Positions 53,983 to 64,000 of a stretch of DNA of 64,000 nucleotides are shown piece after piece (the first letter of the stretch is position 1; the number at the start of each line of letters is the position of its first letter). The position numbers and the translations under genes were made by a program. The notes beneath the pieces are model-generated. The model made no database searches, was not told the DNA's origin, and saw only the letters and a program-made list of their open reading frames with translations. Source of the DNA: Craspedostauros australis (lineage: Eukaryota; Bacillariophyta; Bacillariophyceae; Mastogloiales; Achnanthaceae); NCBI GenBank assembly GCA_026770025.1, contig JAMXDE010000004.1, positions 3,025,501 through 3,089,500 on the forward strand. Direction: 5' to 3'.

Positions 53983-56742
53983 ATGGCCTCTCGCAGCGCG
54001 ATCTCCAAGGTAAGAGAAGGAGCGAAGGCAGCAAGGTTTTGATGCGGCCGTTCACCTTCATGTGAGCGTGGAAATGGAGCAGCTGTCGATTGATCGCCTG
54101 CTTTGGCTTGCGGTAGTGTTGGATTCGGATTCGGTGATCTGGGTGGTTTGGTTACGTGGTTGGATGCAATGCAATGCAGCCCAGAGCGGCGCAGGAACGC
54201 ATGAATCACGCGAGATGATCATTCATCAGCGAGCCAGGGACATGATCAGACCATGGAGGCGGTGGCAAGTGGTGGATCTCAGGAGGTCAACAGTCACAAC
54301 CAACCAACCGACCAATGCACAGCCAAAAAGCACACGAGGAACGCTTTCTGGGTCGGGATGATGGTCATATGTTCAATTCATGGTTACAAGCCATCTGCTA
54401 GCCTCCATCCATCAGAGCAGTGCTGTGCCATCACATGCGATGTCGATGGAACCGATGGCAGATAACAAAGCATGAGGATTTCCGAGACTAAATGCTCCGC
54501 CAAGCTGCCATCAAGTTGGAGATAGGCGAGGCGACAGCACAAAAGCTCGCACATAACGAAGTCCACAGTGATTGATGGACATGTCTTCCAAAACGCCAAT
54601 GGTCGTTGGTGGATTCTTCCCTTGAGCAGAAGTGGGGTGGCCTCTCCATCTGCCTCTGCGGACAAAGAGGAGGGTTGAGTTGGATCACACGCATCAGACT
54701 ACGAGTATGCCATGCTAAATTGTGCCACCTGGCGCAACCTGCAACTGTGTGGACACATAGATGGCAATACGTACCTTCTCAGTTGTCCACGATGCTGAAC
54801 CAAGCAACCATACCCTGGACAAGGCCTTGGCAGCCAGAGGCCAATGCCTATGATGTAGATCAACAACAAGCTTCCATTTGGTCTGATCAAACTGCAAAGA
54901 TCCAATCCACTCCCACCCTCGCCACCACATCTTCAGCTGAATCGAATCCAAATCTACAGGCGGATAAACCGCCTGCCCAGACTCTACCTGTTGGAAACGG
55001 ATGAAACAGCCCTGCCGCAGAGTCAAACGTCAAGCGTCGATCGCAAAATGTTAAGTGTTCAAGACCTGTCACATCTCACCCTCTGCAATCTCAATCTCAA
55101 CTTTCGCACGCATACACAAACAATGCCAACAGTTCTTGGCACACTCTGCCAAGAGTCAGCCAAGCCGTGCACTTTCGGCTGTCGCCGCCACCACTTCGGA
55201 GGCCTTCCCAGACTACGTCCTCCGTGCACCAACCACGGACGTCACAACCCTCGGCAATGGCCTGCGCGTCGGAAGTGAGACCGTCGCCGGGGCCGAGACC
55301 GCCACCATCGGCGTCTGGATCTCCGCTGGATCCCGTTACGAGAGCGCCGCCAACAACGGAACCTCCCACTTCCTGGAGCACATGGCCTTCAAGGGAACCT
55401 CCAAGCGCACCCAGCAGCAGCTCGAGCTTGAGATCGAGAACATGGGTGGCCACTTGAACGCCTACACATCCCGCGAGCAGACCGCCTACTTCGCCAAGGT
55501 CTTCAAGCAGGACGTCGGAAAGGCCGTCGAGATCATCTCCGACATCCTCCTCAACTCCACCCTCGACGAGCAAGCCATTGAGCGTGAGCGCGATGTCATC
55601 CTGCGAGAAATGTCCGAGGTCAACAAGAATCAGGAGGAGCTCGTGCTCGATCACCTCCACAGCACCGCCTTCCAGGGAACCTCCCTCGGACGCACCATCC
55701 TGGGTTCGGAGGAGAACATCCTCAGTCTCAGCCGCGATGACCTCGTCAACTACGTCAACACGCAGTACACCGCTCCACGAATGGTCGTCGCTGGAGCCGG
55801 AGCCGTCAACCACGAGGAGCTCTGCACCTTGGCCGATCAGCACTTCGGTGGCCTCCCATCCGCCCCCAAGGACGGCGTTGAAGTCGCCATGGAGCCAGCC
55901 GTCTTCACCGGAGGTGACTACCGGTAAGTGCACGCTCACACATGTTCTTGGTTTGCAATTGCGCAGCAACAGGAATCCTTGACGCATCAACCCCACCACC
56001 CGCTCACTCAAGCATCGCTTCGCCTCTTCCGCTTCTCAATCCCTGTTTGGTCTCCCTCTCGTCCGTTCTATCTGCTCACTCTCACCGCACATCCTCCGCT
56101 CGTCATCTTCGTCTTCAAAACTCCAGCGTGAAGTTCAACTCTGACGACACCGCCCACATGGCAGTTGCCTTCCCAACCGCTTCCTGGACGTCTGAATTCG
56201 CCTTCCCGCTCATGCTCATGCAGAACATCTTGGGATCTTACGACCGCGCCCACGGATTGGGCAAGAACCACGCCTCGCAGCTCTGCCAGGACATCGCTGA
56301 GAACGAGCTCGCCCTCTCCGTCAACACATTCAACACCTGCTACAAGGACACCGGTCTCTTCGGAGTCTACGCCGTCACCCCGGACAACAAGGTCGATGAC
56401 ACCATGTGGTACGTCATGAACAACCTCGTCCGCATGGTCCACGAGGTCTCCGATGCCGAGGTCGACCGCGCCAAGGTCAGCCTCAAGGCCACCATGCTCA
56501 TGAGCCTTGACGGAAACAACAACGTCGCCGAGGACATCGGCCGATCGCTCCTCAACTACGGACGCCGCATGACACCAGCCGAGATCTTCTCCCGCATCGA
56601 CGCGGTCAGCACCGCCGACGTCCGTGCAACGGCATCCAAATTCTTCAACGACCAGGACCTCGCCATCGCTGCCGTGGGAGGAATCCACGAGCTGCCAGAC
56701 TACACCTGGTTCCGCCGCCACACACACTGGCTGCGATACTAA
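53983..56742 (+). CDS. PMPCB: Mitochondrial processing peptidase beta subunit (M16 metalloprotease), three exons
   Basis: Cleaves presequences from imported mitochondrial proteins. My model is exon 1 at 53983-54009 (MASRSAISK, donor GTAAGA), exon 2 at 55133-55923 (after GCCAACAG, opening FLAHSAKSQ; donor GTAAGT) and exon 3 at 56127-56742 (after ACTCCAG), introns 1123 and 203 nt, 477 aa. The joined N-terminus [21 protein letters not shown] is itself a mitochondrial presequence. The zinc-binding site is [11 protein letters not shown], with the distal Glu in the [15 protein letters not shown] segment about 75 residues on. The second half carries the inactive M16 C-domain ([20 protein letters not shown] ... 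[20 protein letters not shown]). The intact HxxEH site argues for the catalytic beta subunit rather than alpha or a complex III core protein. Exon 2/3 phase (CG|C) is consistent. Confidence 0.95.
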
Positions 56743-57387
56743 GCACCAACACCGCGCCATCATCATGGTGTGCGCAGCATGCCTTCCAACTCAACCCCTT
56801 TGCAAAGACGGATGTGAGGTAGCCAGCCCTGGTCATACAGCGGTGCCATGAACAGAATGAACGAATGGAGATATCACGAATTATGAGCATGCGAGATTAG
56901 TCGAATGCTTTACTCTATTCCGTTTCTGTCTCGGCGTTTGTAGATCGCGACCCTGTCCTTTATGCGCGCTGCGCCTTATGGCTGTTTGCGTCGTTTATGA
57001 GCCTTTACCAGGCGAAGATGCAACACGCGAACAGGAGGGCTCGTCCTTTTCTCCCAACACACGGGACATACCATGCAATTACGCCACTGCCGCTTGGGCA
57101 ATACCTACCATAGTAGTACCATCTTGTGATTGCCCGACCGTACGAGTACTCTACTTTAGTGCCGATATGCTCGCAGGCACCACTGTGTATGTGCTTGTGT
57201 GCTAAGTATGCATTGTCTACTTTACATTGAATCCCCTTTCATGATGTCACTTCCATTCATGCCTACTGCTTTTGCATGGTACTTGTCCGAACGTCGCCAC
57301 AGTCGCTGCTGTTGTGCTGCCAGTAGTTCTCGGACAGTACCCAAAGCCCCCCATTCACGCACTATGTAATGTGTACCGCGTCACGAT
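56743..57387. other. Convergent intergenic spacer
   Basis: Lies between the 3' ends of MPP beta (+) and the tandem-motif gene (-). Contains CCGTACGAGTACTCTAC at ~57138-57154, one of the clearest copies of the recurrent ACGAGTA word. No gene is seen. Confidence 0.5.
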
Positions 57388-60300
57388 CTACATCCAAAGT
57401 CCCTCCTCGATCTCCTTCTCCACCAGAGCCTGAAGCTTCTCCATTGGCTTGTCGGCCAACGTTTTCCTCACCTCAGCGACGATTTGCCTTCCCAGCTTCT
57501 TGGGCAGGTTCTTGGACAGACTCCTGGGCAGGCTCCTTGTGATTTTCTTCATGAAGCTCTGTCGGCCGTTTTTAAGGGCCTGGAAGTTAACCACGTGTTG
57601 TGGCTGTGGCTGCAGCTCGCGATCGACAGCGGTTGCATCTGGTTCCTCCTCCTTCTCTTCCTCTGCCTGGTTATCTTCGTCGGCAGAGCCTTCGACAGCC
57701 TTGGGCACAGCATCTGCGTCTGACTTCTCCTCGTCGTCTTGGACAAGGCTAATCTTCTCCAATCCAGGGCCTTGCGACGAAGCAATCGGGTTGTCGGCTC
57801 CATCATCCTGAACTGGCGACGCCTTGTCGGCAATTTCGTGCACGGCGATGGCTGGTTCGCTTGGGGCCACACGAGTACACCCCTGCGCCTCCGTGGCGAC
57901 CGACATCTTCTTCACCATATTCCTGCGCCGTGCGGACGCCGCCATTCGCTGACGGAGTGCGACCTGTCTGGCCACGGCTGGATCATACGCCGCCATTCCA
58001 TCAGAGGGCGCCAACACGACTTCGTCGGTCTTGAATGAGCCGAGGAAACCGGCACCGAAACCGCCGAAGTAGATTGCGGATGCGGCTGCGAGGATGATCA
58101 TCGCGAGCGCGATGAACGTGTTTCTCTGCTTCCTGAGGCTCGTTGCGTTGCCTTCCATCGCACCAAGCTCTCGCGAGACCGTTGCGTGCGATTCCTTTGA
58201 CGTCATCAACTCCTCTTCCTTCTTCTCGACTGACGCCACCAGCTCTTCCTTCATGGTGGAAACATTGCCAATGACATCCTTGACTTCCTTCTTCAGCAAG
58301 TCCACCTCAATCTGCAGCATCTGCTTTTCGGATGCCATTTCTGTCTTCACGCCAAGCGCTTCGGCAAGAGTTTGGGGCTTGCCATCGGCGGTCTTGGGTC
58401 TGGCGTAGATGATGGGCATGTCGGACTCGTCGCTGTATGACGAGGAATCGCTCTCGCTCCTGCCTTCGTCGTCCTCGCCGCTCGTATCACTGACAGCATC
58501 GTCGGCGATGCTTCCAATACCACCTCGGGCCTTGATATTGGCGTCTTCAATCACACTGGAACTGAGATCTGCTGCGTCTGAAGCATCCCTTGTTGGATCT
58601 GGCAGGCCGAGAGCCCGGGCCAGAGTGTGGCCACCTAGGTTGCTGCCTGCAGCTTCTGGATGCTTCTTCTGTGCAGCAACACTTGAAAGGACGACTTCAG
58701 CCAAAGACTTCGGCTCTGGGCGCGGTTCGGTGGCTTCCGCCGGTGCCGCAGTGTCGTCTTCGGGTGGACTCAGAAGCTCTGCTGCCAGCAAAGCAACAGG
58801 GTCCTCGGCGTTCCCGTTGTCGTGCACATCAGTAGAGTCATGAATCTCGGACGGCTCCCGTCGGATCGCTGGGATCCTGAGCTTCTTCTTCGTGAAGACA
58901 GGCGAACTGAATCTTCTCGTGACGGCCCCAGGAGGATCAACCGTCGAAGCCGCGACGGCATCTTCGATTGTGGCACTATCTGAAACGATACCATCGCTTG
59001 GTTTGGATGCCACGTCTTCGGGATCTCGGACTGCGCCAATGCCAGTGCTATCATCCTTGTCAGTAGCGTTGACGTTGGCGTCGGTCGTAGCGTCGGCTAT
59101 ATCAGTGACATCAGGAGCATCCTCTTCCTGGTCAGAAGCGTCGTTGATACCTTCATAACCACTGTCGGTGCTATCATCACTGTCGCTTTCGCTATCGCTG
59201 TCACTCTCGCTATCTTCATCACTCTCCACAACAAGCTGCTCGAGTGGCAGGCCAAGAGCCTCCGCAAGCGTCTTCGTCTGACTGTTGGCTGGCGCGCTGA
59301 CTGGTGATTGTGCAGTCGAAGCCGTGTTGGAGGCCAGTCTGTCCACGACTGCGCTTGAAAGAGATCTTGAAGTAGTCGCAGTAGCATTGGCCTTCTCTGT
59401 CTTCTTCACTGTGCCGACATCACCTTGATCGATGGGCAAGCCGAGCGCCTCCGCCAGGCTCTTCGTTCTTGGTGTGGCCTGTGCCATGCTATCGTGTGCA
59501 CCGCCCTTGCCTCTAGCCAGTCTCTCGACCACGGCCGTCGAAAGTGATTTAGTTGCAGGCGCTGGCATTGCAGGTGCTGTCACACGAACATCTGTTTGTG
59601 CCACGACGAGTGGATTTACCAAGGGCAACCCCAGCGCTTCCGCCAAGGTCTTTGTTTGGCTCGCAGCAGCCGTGGCTGGAGGTAATATTGATGTTGATGT
59701 TGGAGTTTCGGCCAGCCTTTGCACAACAGCATTCGACAGTGACTTCGCTGCACTTGGCTTCTCTGTCTTGCCACTTGCAGTTGTGCCATCTGGTTTCTCC
59801 AGTGGCAAGCCGAGAGCCTCTGCCAGTGTCCTTGTCTGAGTGGATGTCTTTCTGGGACTCAGTTGCCCATCAGCCAACCGCCGCATGACGACGTTGGACA
59901 ACGATGCTGGACCAGCCGTGTCATGGCTTGTAGGTTTCGCAACTGGCATAGACCTTTCACGTCCATCGTTCGCGGCGACAAAAGGCTTCTCGAGTGGCAA
60001 CCCGAGTGCTTCGGCCAACGTCAGCGTCTTGTTGGAGGGCAGTCCTGAGGTTGCAGCAGTTGTAGCTGCCGGTGTGCCGTCTGCCAATCTTTGTGCAACG
60101 GCACTCGACAACGATCTGGAGTTGCCGTCCATGGGTGCGGTTGTCTTCGGGGGAGGACCGGTCTTTTCGAGGGGCAAACCCAGAGCCTCGGCAAGTGTCC
60201 TGGTTTGTGGAGTGGCTCTGCCTGCACTCTCCCCTTCGGCCAGTTTCTGCACCACCGCATTCGACAACGATTTCGAAGACGATGGGGCCAGATTGACTTG

Positions 60301-63300
60301 GTCTTTTTCGCTCCCATGGACCGCAGGCGAACTTGCCATCGGCAGTCCAAGCGCTTCGGCCAACGTCCGTGGTTGGTTAGTTGGTGCCGCCGCCGCTGCG
60401 CCGCCCGCCAGTCTCTGCACAACCGCAGTTGACAATGACTTGGGACTCATCTGCCCCTTGCGAGTGATACTGCGAGGAGGGGTTGCTCTGGTTGCAGCCG
60501 CAGTTGCAGCAGCAACACCGCTTGGTTTCTCGAGTGGCATGCCGAGAGCCTCCGCAAGGGTCCTTGTCTGCGGTGCGGCCTGAATGCTGCGCCCCTGCCC
60601 GCTAGCCATGTTGTCGATCACGATAGCCGAAAGCGGCATGGATGTTGGAGTGTTGGCTGTGCGTTGTGCGGGCATCGTGGTTGGTCCACTACCACTGCCG
60701 ACACTGCTGACTTGTGGCTTTTCTAGCGGCAAACCCAGCGCTTCAGCCAAGGTCAATGTCTTGCCCGCTGGTGCCGCTGGGGTTGCAGCGGTGCCGTTGG
60801 CGAGCCTCTGTGTGACAGCATTTGACAGTGACTTGTCGGGTTTGGGTGCGGGCATAACTTCGCGGTCTTGATCTTGGACTGGCCTTTCGAGGGGTAATCC
60901 AAGAGCTTCGGCCAGTGTTAGCGTCTTGGTGGGCGTTGCGTTTCGTTCGCCTGAATTTGATGGCATGGTGGCCGCCGATACGGTGGGTGTGCGACTGTTG
61001 AGTCTTTTCACGACGGCATCTGACAATGACTTGGGGTTGGTTGTTGCCATTTGTTTCGTTGTGTTTTGCTCGAGAGCATCTGGGTTTTCAAGTGGCAGTC
61101 CAAGAGCCTCGGCCAGTGTTCTCGTCTTGGGCACAGACAGCGCAGTCTGATCGCCTTCCGCTGTGGACATTCGTTGCACAACAGCTGTGGAAAGTGATTT
61201 GGGCCTTCCAGCTGGTGCTGCCATTGTTGCGCTTGCTGGTGCTGCTTCGCTGCCGGCATTGGTGCTGCGCACTTCAGGTTTCTCGAGCGGCAGCCCAAGG
61301 GCTTCCGCTAAAGTCTTGGTTGTCTGCCCACCGGTTGCAGCCGTGGCGGCCACCTTCATGCCGCCGCCATCACTTGTGACAAGATTCTGGACGACGGCAT
61401 TCGAGAGAGATCTAGAGGCGGATCCGCCTTGGCTTGCAGGAGCCTCTGGTGCGTCGTCTGCCTTTTCCAGCGGCAATCCAAGAGCTTCCGCAAGCGTCTT
61501 CGTTTGTGCCGCCGCTCGTGGAATTTCGTTGCGTCCATGGGACAATCGCTGGACTACGGTTGTGGATAGGGATCTCGCTGATTCGGCAGGAGTCGCGGTT
61601 TGGTTGGGCACATCTCTGCTTGCAGTAGCAGGCTCCTGGACTGTCAGACCAAGTGCTTCGGCCAGCGTTTGGGTCTGAGCGGTCGTCTTGGGTGCAGGTG
61701 ACGCGGACATCGCTGCTGGGTTTGTGAGCCGCTGGACGACAGCGTTTGACAGTGACTTCGAGCTGGGCTCAACCTGCTGTTCGCTCTTTTCAGCGACAAT
61801 AGGAGGCTCTTCAAGGGACATTCCAAGCGCTTCTGCCAGTGTCTTGGTTTGTGGCTGCGCTCTTGTAGCGTTGCTTTGCCCCGCGGCGAGACGCTGCACC
61901 ACGACATTGGACAGCGATTTCGCTCCGACCGATGGCTTTGTCGAACTAGCCGTTTTCGTGGGCATTGCCGGGGTTGTTGGCGTATCATTGTTATCGCCCG
62001 CCGTCGGTTTCTCGAGTGGCAATCCAAGTGCCTCTGCCAGAGTTCTCGTCTGGACAGGCGGAGCGGAAGACGCAGCGAATTGGGCATCGCTTGTCGCCAG
62101 TTTCGTGAAAACTGCGCCGCCAAGCGATTTCCCTGGAACGCTGCTGCTGCTGCTGTCCTTCCCTCTGGGTTTCTGCTGCGGCACCGGCGCCCCACGTGAT
62201 CGCTCAAGTGCTGGCAAGTAAACATCGCCGCGGAATTGAGTTGCGGAGGGTGATGTAGGGTGGTGCATTGCGTCGACCATGACGGGAGCGACGACAACTC
62301 CATTGGCTGGGCGAACGAGATCTCTCGCGACGGGGCTGCTGGGAGACGAAGCAGCACTGCCTCCGGCGCCAGACCTTCCCTTCAAACGCGCCGCGATACT
62401 CTTCCTCCGTTCTCCTTCGCGACGAAGGTTGGATTCCATGTTGCGCAGGATATCGGACGTGTGGGATTCCATGGGAACTGGTTTGACGTTGGATTGCATG
62501 CGAGTGTTCAGAGTCTCGCGGTCTTCTAACAGACCCTGCTTCAATTTCTTGACATCCTCGTACTCCTTCTGAAGGAGTTCACGAGATTGCTGAAGTTCGG
62601 AGCAGACGTTCTCCAGCTTGGCTTCGGTCTGGATCCATTTTTCCGAAATGGCCTTCTTGACGCGTTGTTCTGAGTCAATGTCCGATTCCAACCTCTTGAT
62701 CTTGCTGGACTTCTCTGAGATCTGGTGCTCGAACGTCGCCAGCTGTTGGTGCAACGACGTCAGCCTGTCAGAGTAGTTCTTGGAATTGGCGAAGAGTTGT
62801 TCCTCCAGTGTTTGGCTGTATTTGTTCACGCCAGCTGTCTTGGCCTCCGACTCCATCAAGGCAGTCTTCAGCGTCTGTTCCGACTCTCGCATCGCAGCAA
62901 CATCCTCTGCGTTGTCTTCGTCGGACTTGGTCGACACCGTCTCGAGAGTCTTGATGCGGTTTTCAAGCACGTTGATTTCCTTCCTCACGCCGCTCATGTC
63001 GAGCTTCGTTTGCGATATCTCGCTGATGAGATCGGTCATCTCGCTGCGCACTTCGGCGACGTGCTCGTAGAAGCTGTCCATGACAGAAACCTTGCTCTCC
63101 GTCTCATTCGTCAGGTAGGAACCGACGGTTCTTGTTGGCGACCCGCCCGTGCCTGAAGGTGAGCCGTCTTGAGCCCTTGTGACCACGGACAGCTCGGGTG
63201 GAAGAGTTCCGTCTCGTGTGGTGGCAGTTGCGCTTGATGAAAAGGTTCCATTCCTGTCCACGGTGGCCATTGGGTTTTGACCCGCAAGCTTGTCGTCATC

Positions 63301-64000
63301 ATGGGTGGGCTCCTTGAGATCTCGCGTTGATTGCTTAGACGAGCCTCCGGCTTGCTGGCTCGAGGGTTGTTGCTTTGCTCTCGCTGGCTTGGGGCTTGAT
63401 CCGGATTTTCCCGATGCGAAGAAAGATGCGGGAACACCCAAAGCCTGCGCAAGATAATCGATGTCCAAATCTGCTGGGTCTTGCGCTGCCGGCACACCCC
63501 GGTTTGTGGTCTGTGCCGACTCTTTTCCACGCGGTTGTGCCCTGCGCTGCTCTTCGGGCGGCGCCTGCTGCTGCTGATGTTGCTTTCGCTGGCTAAGTTC
63601 GGGAGTCTTCGGTGACGAAGCGTCTCGTTTGGGAGCTGACGATGATGAGGAGGATGGTGCAGTGGGACTCGATCGGCGATTGCCAGCCCGGTCGTGGCTG
63701 GAGCCTGCGTCCATGTCGACACGTTCCCTACCAACCGGGGCCCCGAGCGCAGACACCAATGAGCCAAGCTTGGCGGTGGACGAGGATTTTCGCATGCCTG
63801 GTGGTGCCCCACCAGACGATGGCTGCGCAGCTGATGTGACACGCATCTTCATGACATCGCCGAGAGGGAGCATGCACTCCAGAAGGCTCTGGTCTTCCAT
63901 CTTCTCCTCTTGTTCGCTTTCACTTTCGTTGCTATCGAATCCATCGGGACCAGCGGGTTCTTGACGGACGGCTGGAGCGGTGGATGATGGATCCACTTTC
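57388..64000 (-). CDS. Giant tandem-motif membrane protein (about 18 x TLAEALGLPLEKP), 5' end outside window
   Basis: The minus-strand frame is open to the right edge, and its first Met-like codon at 63996 is GTG, so the start is off-window; at least 2203 aa are visible. Layout, numbering from 63996: acidic, disordered head; a coiled coil (~299-500, e.g. EVRSEMTDLISEISQTKLDM); a repeat region (~619-1589) of about 16 units; an acidic run (SDEDSESDSDSESDSDDS); two divergent outlying units (HTLARALGLP, QTLAEALGVK); a second coiled coil (~1880-1945); one membrane helix (~1962-1982, TFIALAMIILAAASAIYFGG); a basic juxtamembrane patch (RQRMAASARRRNMVKK); and a basic amphipathic C-terminus. Each unit pairs an S-L-S-x-A-V-V-x-R-L helix with T-L-A-E-A-L-G-L-P-L-E-K-P. 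No enzyme motif is seen and I recognise no family. It looks like a membrane-tethered multivalent scaffold; its partner and organelle are unknown. Confidence 0.8.
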   Translation of the reverse strand, partial: KVDPSSTAPAVRQEPAGPDGFDSNESESEQEEKMEDQSLLECMLPLGDVMKMRVTSAAQPSSGGAPPGMRKSSSTAKLGSLVSALGAPVGRERVDMDAGSSHDRAGNRRSSPTAPSSSSSSAPKRDASSPKTPELSQRKQHQQQQAPPEEQRRAQPRGKESAQTTNRGVPAAQDPADLDIDYLAQALGVPASFFASGKSGSSPKPARAKQQPSSQQAGGSSKQSTRDLKEPTHDDDKLAGQNPMATVDRNGTFSSSATATTRDGTLPPELSVVTRAQDGSPSGTGGSPTRTVGSYLTNETESKVSVMDSFYEHVAEVRSEMTDLISEISQTKLDMSGVRKEINVLENRIKTLETVSTKSDEDNAEDVAAMRESEQTLKTALMESEAKTAGVNKYSQTLEEQLFANSKNYSDRLTSLHQQLATFEHQISEKSSKIKRLESDIDSEQRVKKAISEKWIQTEAKLENVCSELQQSRELLQKEYEDVKKLKQGLLEDRETLNTRMQSNVKPVPMESHTSDILRNMESNLRREGERRKSIAARLKGRSGAGGSAASSPSSPVARDLVRPANGVVVAPVMVDAMHHPTSPSATQFRGDVYLPALERSRGAPVPQQKPRGKDSSSSSVPGKSLGGAVFTKLATSDAQFAASSAPPVQTRTLAEALGLPLEKPTAGDNNDTPTTPAMPTKTASSTKPSVGAKSLSNVVVQRLAAGQSNATRAQPQTKTLAEALGMSLEEPPIVAEKSEQQVEPSSKSLSNAVVQRLTNPAAMSASPAPKTTAQTQTLAEALGLTVQEPATASRDVPNQTATPAESARSLSTTVVQRLSHGRNEIPRAAAQTKTLAEALGLPLEKADDAPEAPASQGGSASRSLSNAVVQNLVTSDGGGMKVAATAATGGQTTKTLAEALGLPLEKPEVRSTNAGSEAAPASATMAAPAGRPKSLSTAVVQRMSTAEGDQTALSVPKTRTLAEALGLPLENPDALEQNTTKQMATTNPKSLSDAVVKRLNSRTPTVSAATMPSNSGERNATPTKTLTLAEALGLPLERPVQDQDREVMPAPKPDKSLSNAVTQRLANGTAATPAAPAGKTLTLAEALGLPLEKPQVSSVGSGSGPTTMPAQRTANTPTSMPLSAIVIDNMASGQGRSIQAAPQTRTLAEALGMPLEKPSGVAAATAAATRATPPRSITRKGQMSPKSLSTAVVQRLAGGAAAAAPTNQPRTLAEALGLPMASSPAVHGSEKDQVNLAPSSSKSLSNAVVQKLAEGESAGRATPQTRTLAEALGLPLEKTGPPPKTTAPMDGNSRSLSSAVAQRLADGTPAATTAATSGLPSNKTLTLAEALGLPLEKPFVAANDGRERSMPVAKPTSHDTAGPASLSNVVMRRLADGQLSPRKTSTQTRTLAEALGLPLEKPDGTTASGKTEKPSAAKSLSNAVVQRLAETPTSTSILPPATAAASQTKTLAEALGLPLVNPLVVAQTDVRVTAPAMPAPATKSLSTAVVERLARGKGGAHDSMAQATPRTKSLAEALGLPIDQGDVGTVKKTEKANATATTSRSLSSAVVDRLASNTASTAQSPVSAPANSQTKTLAEALGLPLEQLVVESDEDSESDSDSESDSDDSTDSGYEGINDASDQEEDAPDVTDIADATTDANVNATDKDDSTGIGAVRDPEDVASKPSDGIVSDSATIEDAVAASTVDPPGAVTRRFSSPVFTKKKLRIPAIRREPSEIHDSTDVHDNGNAEDPVALLAAELLSPPEDDTAAPAEATEPRPEPKSLAEVVLSSVAAQKKHPEAAGSNLGGHTLARALGLPDPTRDASDAADLSSSVIEDANIKARGGIGSIADDAVSDTSGEDDEGRSESDSSSYSDESDMPIIYARPKTADGKPQTLAEALGVKTEMASEKQMLQIEVDLLKKEVKDVIGNVSTMKEELVASVEKKEEELMTSKESHATVSRELGAMEGNATSLRKQRNTFIALAMIILAAASAIYFGGFGAGFLGSFKTDEVVLAPSDGMAAYDPAVARQVALRQRMAASARRRNMVKKMSVATEAQGCTRVAPSEPAIAVHEIADKASPVQDDGADNPIASSQGPGLEKISLVQDDEEKSDADAVPKAVEGSADEDNQAEEEKEEEPDATAVDRELQPQPQHVVNFQALKNGRQSFMKKITRSLPRSLSKNLPKKLGRQIVAEVRKTLADKPMEKLQALVEKEIEEGLWM
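59230..62140 (-). repeat. Coding tandem repeat array (paired short helices)
   Basis: About 16 units of roughly 45-70 codons within the giant gene at 57388-64000. The two core motifs are tightly conserved while the linkers vary in length and sequence (Ala/Thr/Pro-rich). Because codons also vary between units, the array does not look like very recent duplication. Confidence 0.85.

Noticed and set aside
55097-56011. 304-codon frame antisense to MPP beta
   Set aside because: Mirror of a strongly supported coding exon; Gly/Val/Asp-rich composition typical of a shadow frame.

Overview
This window is nuclear DNA from a eukaryotic alga, most likely an ochrophyte with a red-algal-type secondary plastid. 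A diatom is my best guess, but I cannot confirm the species. Four observations support this. (i) Genes are of ordinary eukaryotic type (NMD3, importin alpha, CDC73, ATG9, clathrin light chain, mitochondrial processing peptidase, COX6A) and have GT-AG introns. (ii) The FabG-type reductase starts with a signal peptide followed by a phenylalanine at the predicted cleavage site, the bipartite plastid-targeting signature of red secondary plastids. (iii) A RING/GAF protein carries an 'SRLTKKMKNAKLS' block that I associate from memory with diatom proteins. (iv) A helicase-associated-domain protein without a helicase and a cysteine-repeat protein fit the same group.

Layout from left to right: NMD3 (3' part only, +); a helicase-associated-domain protein (-); gamma-glutamyl hydrolase (-); a possible tiny tail-anchored protein (+); a secreted-looking protein of about 20 Cys repeats (-); an organellar RsuA/RluB-type pseudouridine synthase (+); a 1526-residue FAAL-ACP-membrane-hexapeptide fusion (+); a UbiE/COQ5/MenG methyltransferase (+); a decayed partial copy of the pseudouridine synthase 3' end; a three-exon LAG1/ceramide synthase (-); importin alpha (+); a RING plus GAF putative regulator (+); a secreted CIA30-like protein (+); plastid FabG (+); an ankyrin-RBR ubiquitin ligase (-); ATG9 (-); clathrin light chain (-); COX6A (+); CDC73 (-); MPP beta (+); and a very large, 5'-partial tandem-motif membrane protein (-) that runs off the right edge.

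Genes are mostly intron-poor, but several + strand genes have a very short first exon followed by a long first intron: importin alpha 9 codons, MPP beta 9 codons, RING/GAF 36 codons, and COX6A only the ATG. I rebuilt these junctions by eye from GT/AG sites, reading phase and protein-family fit. The neighbours do not form an obvious pathway. Shared themes are lipid metabolism (FAAL fusion, ceramide synthase, FabG), mitochondrial function (MPP beta, COX6A, possibly COQ5) and membrane traffic (clathrin light chain, ATG9).

The most unusual items are the protein with about 18 copies of a paired 'SLSNAVVQRL ... TLAEALGLPLEKP' motif, and the bacterial-style FAAL-ACP-Pls/PosA-like fusion. I saw no tRNA, rRNA, CRISPR array, transposon or virus-derived element. 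All family assignments come from reading the translated sequence; no search was run.
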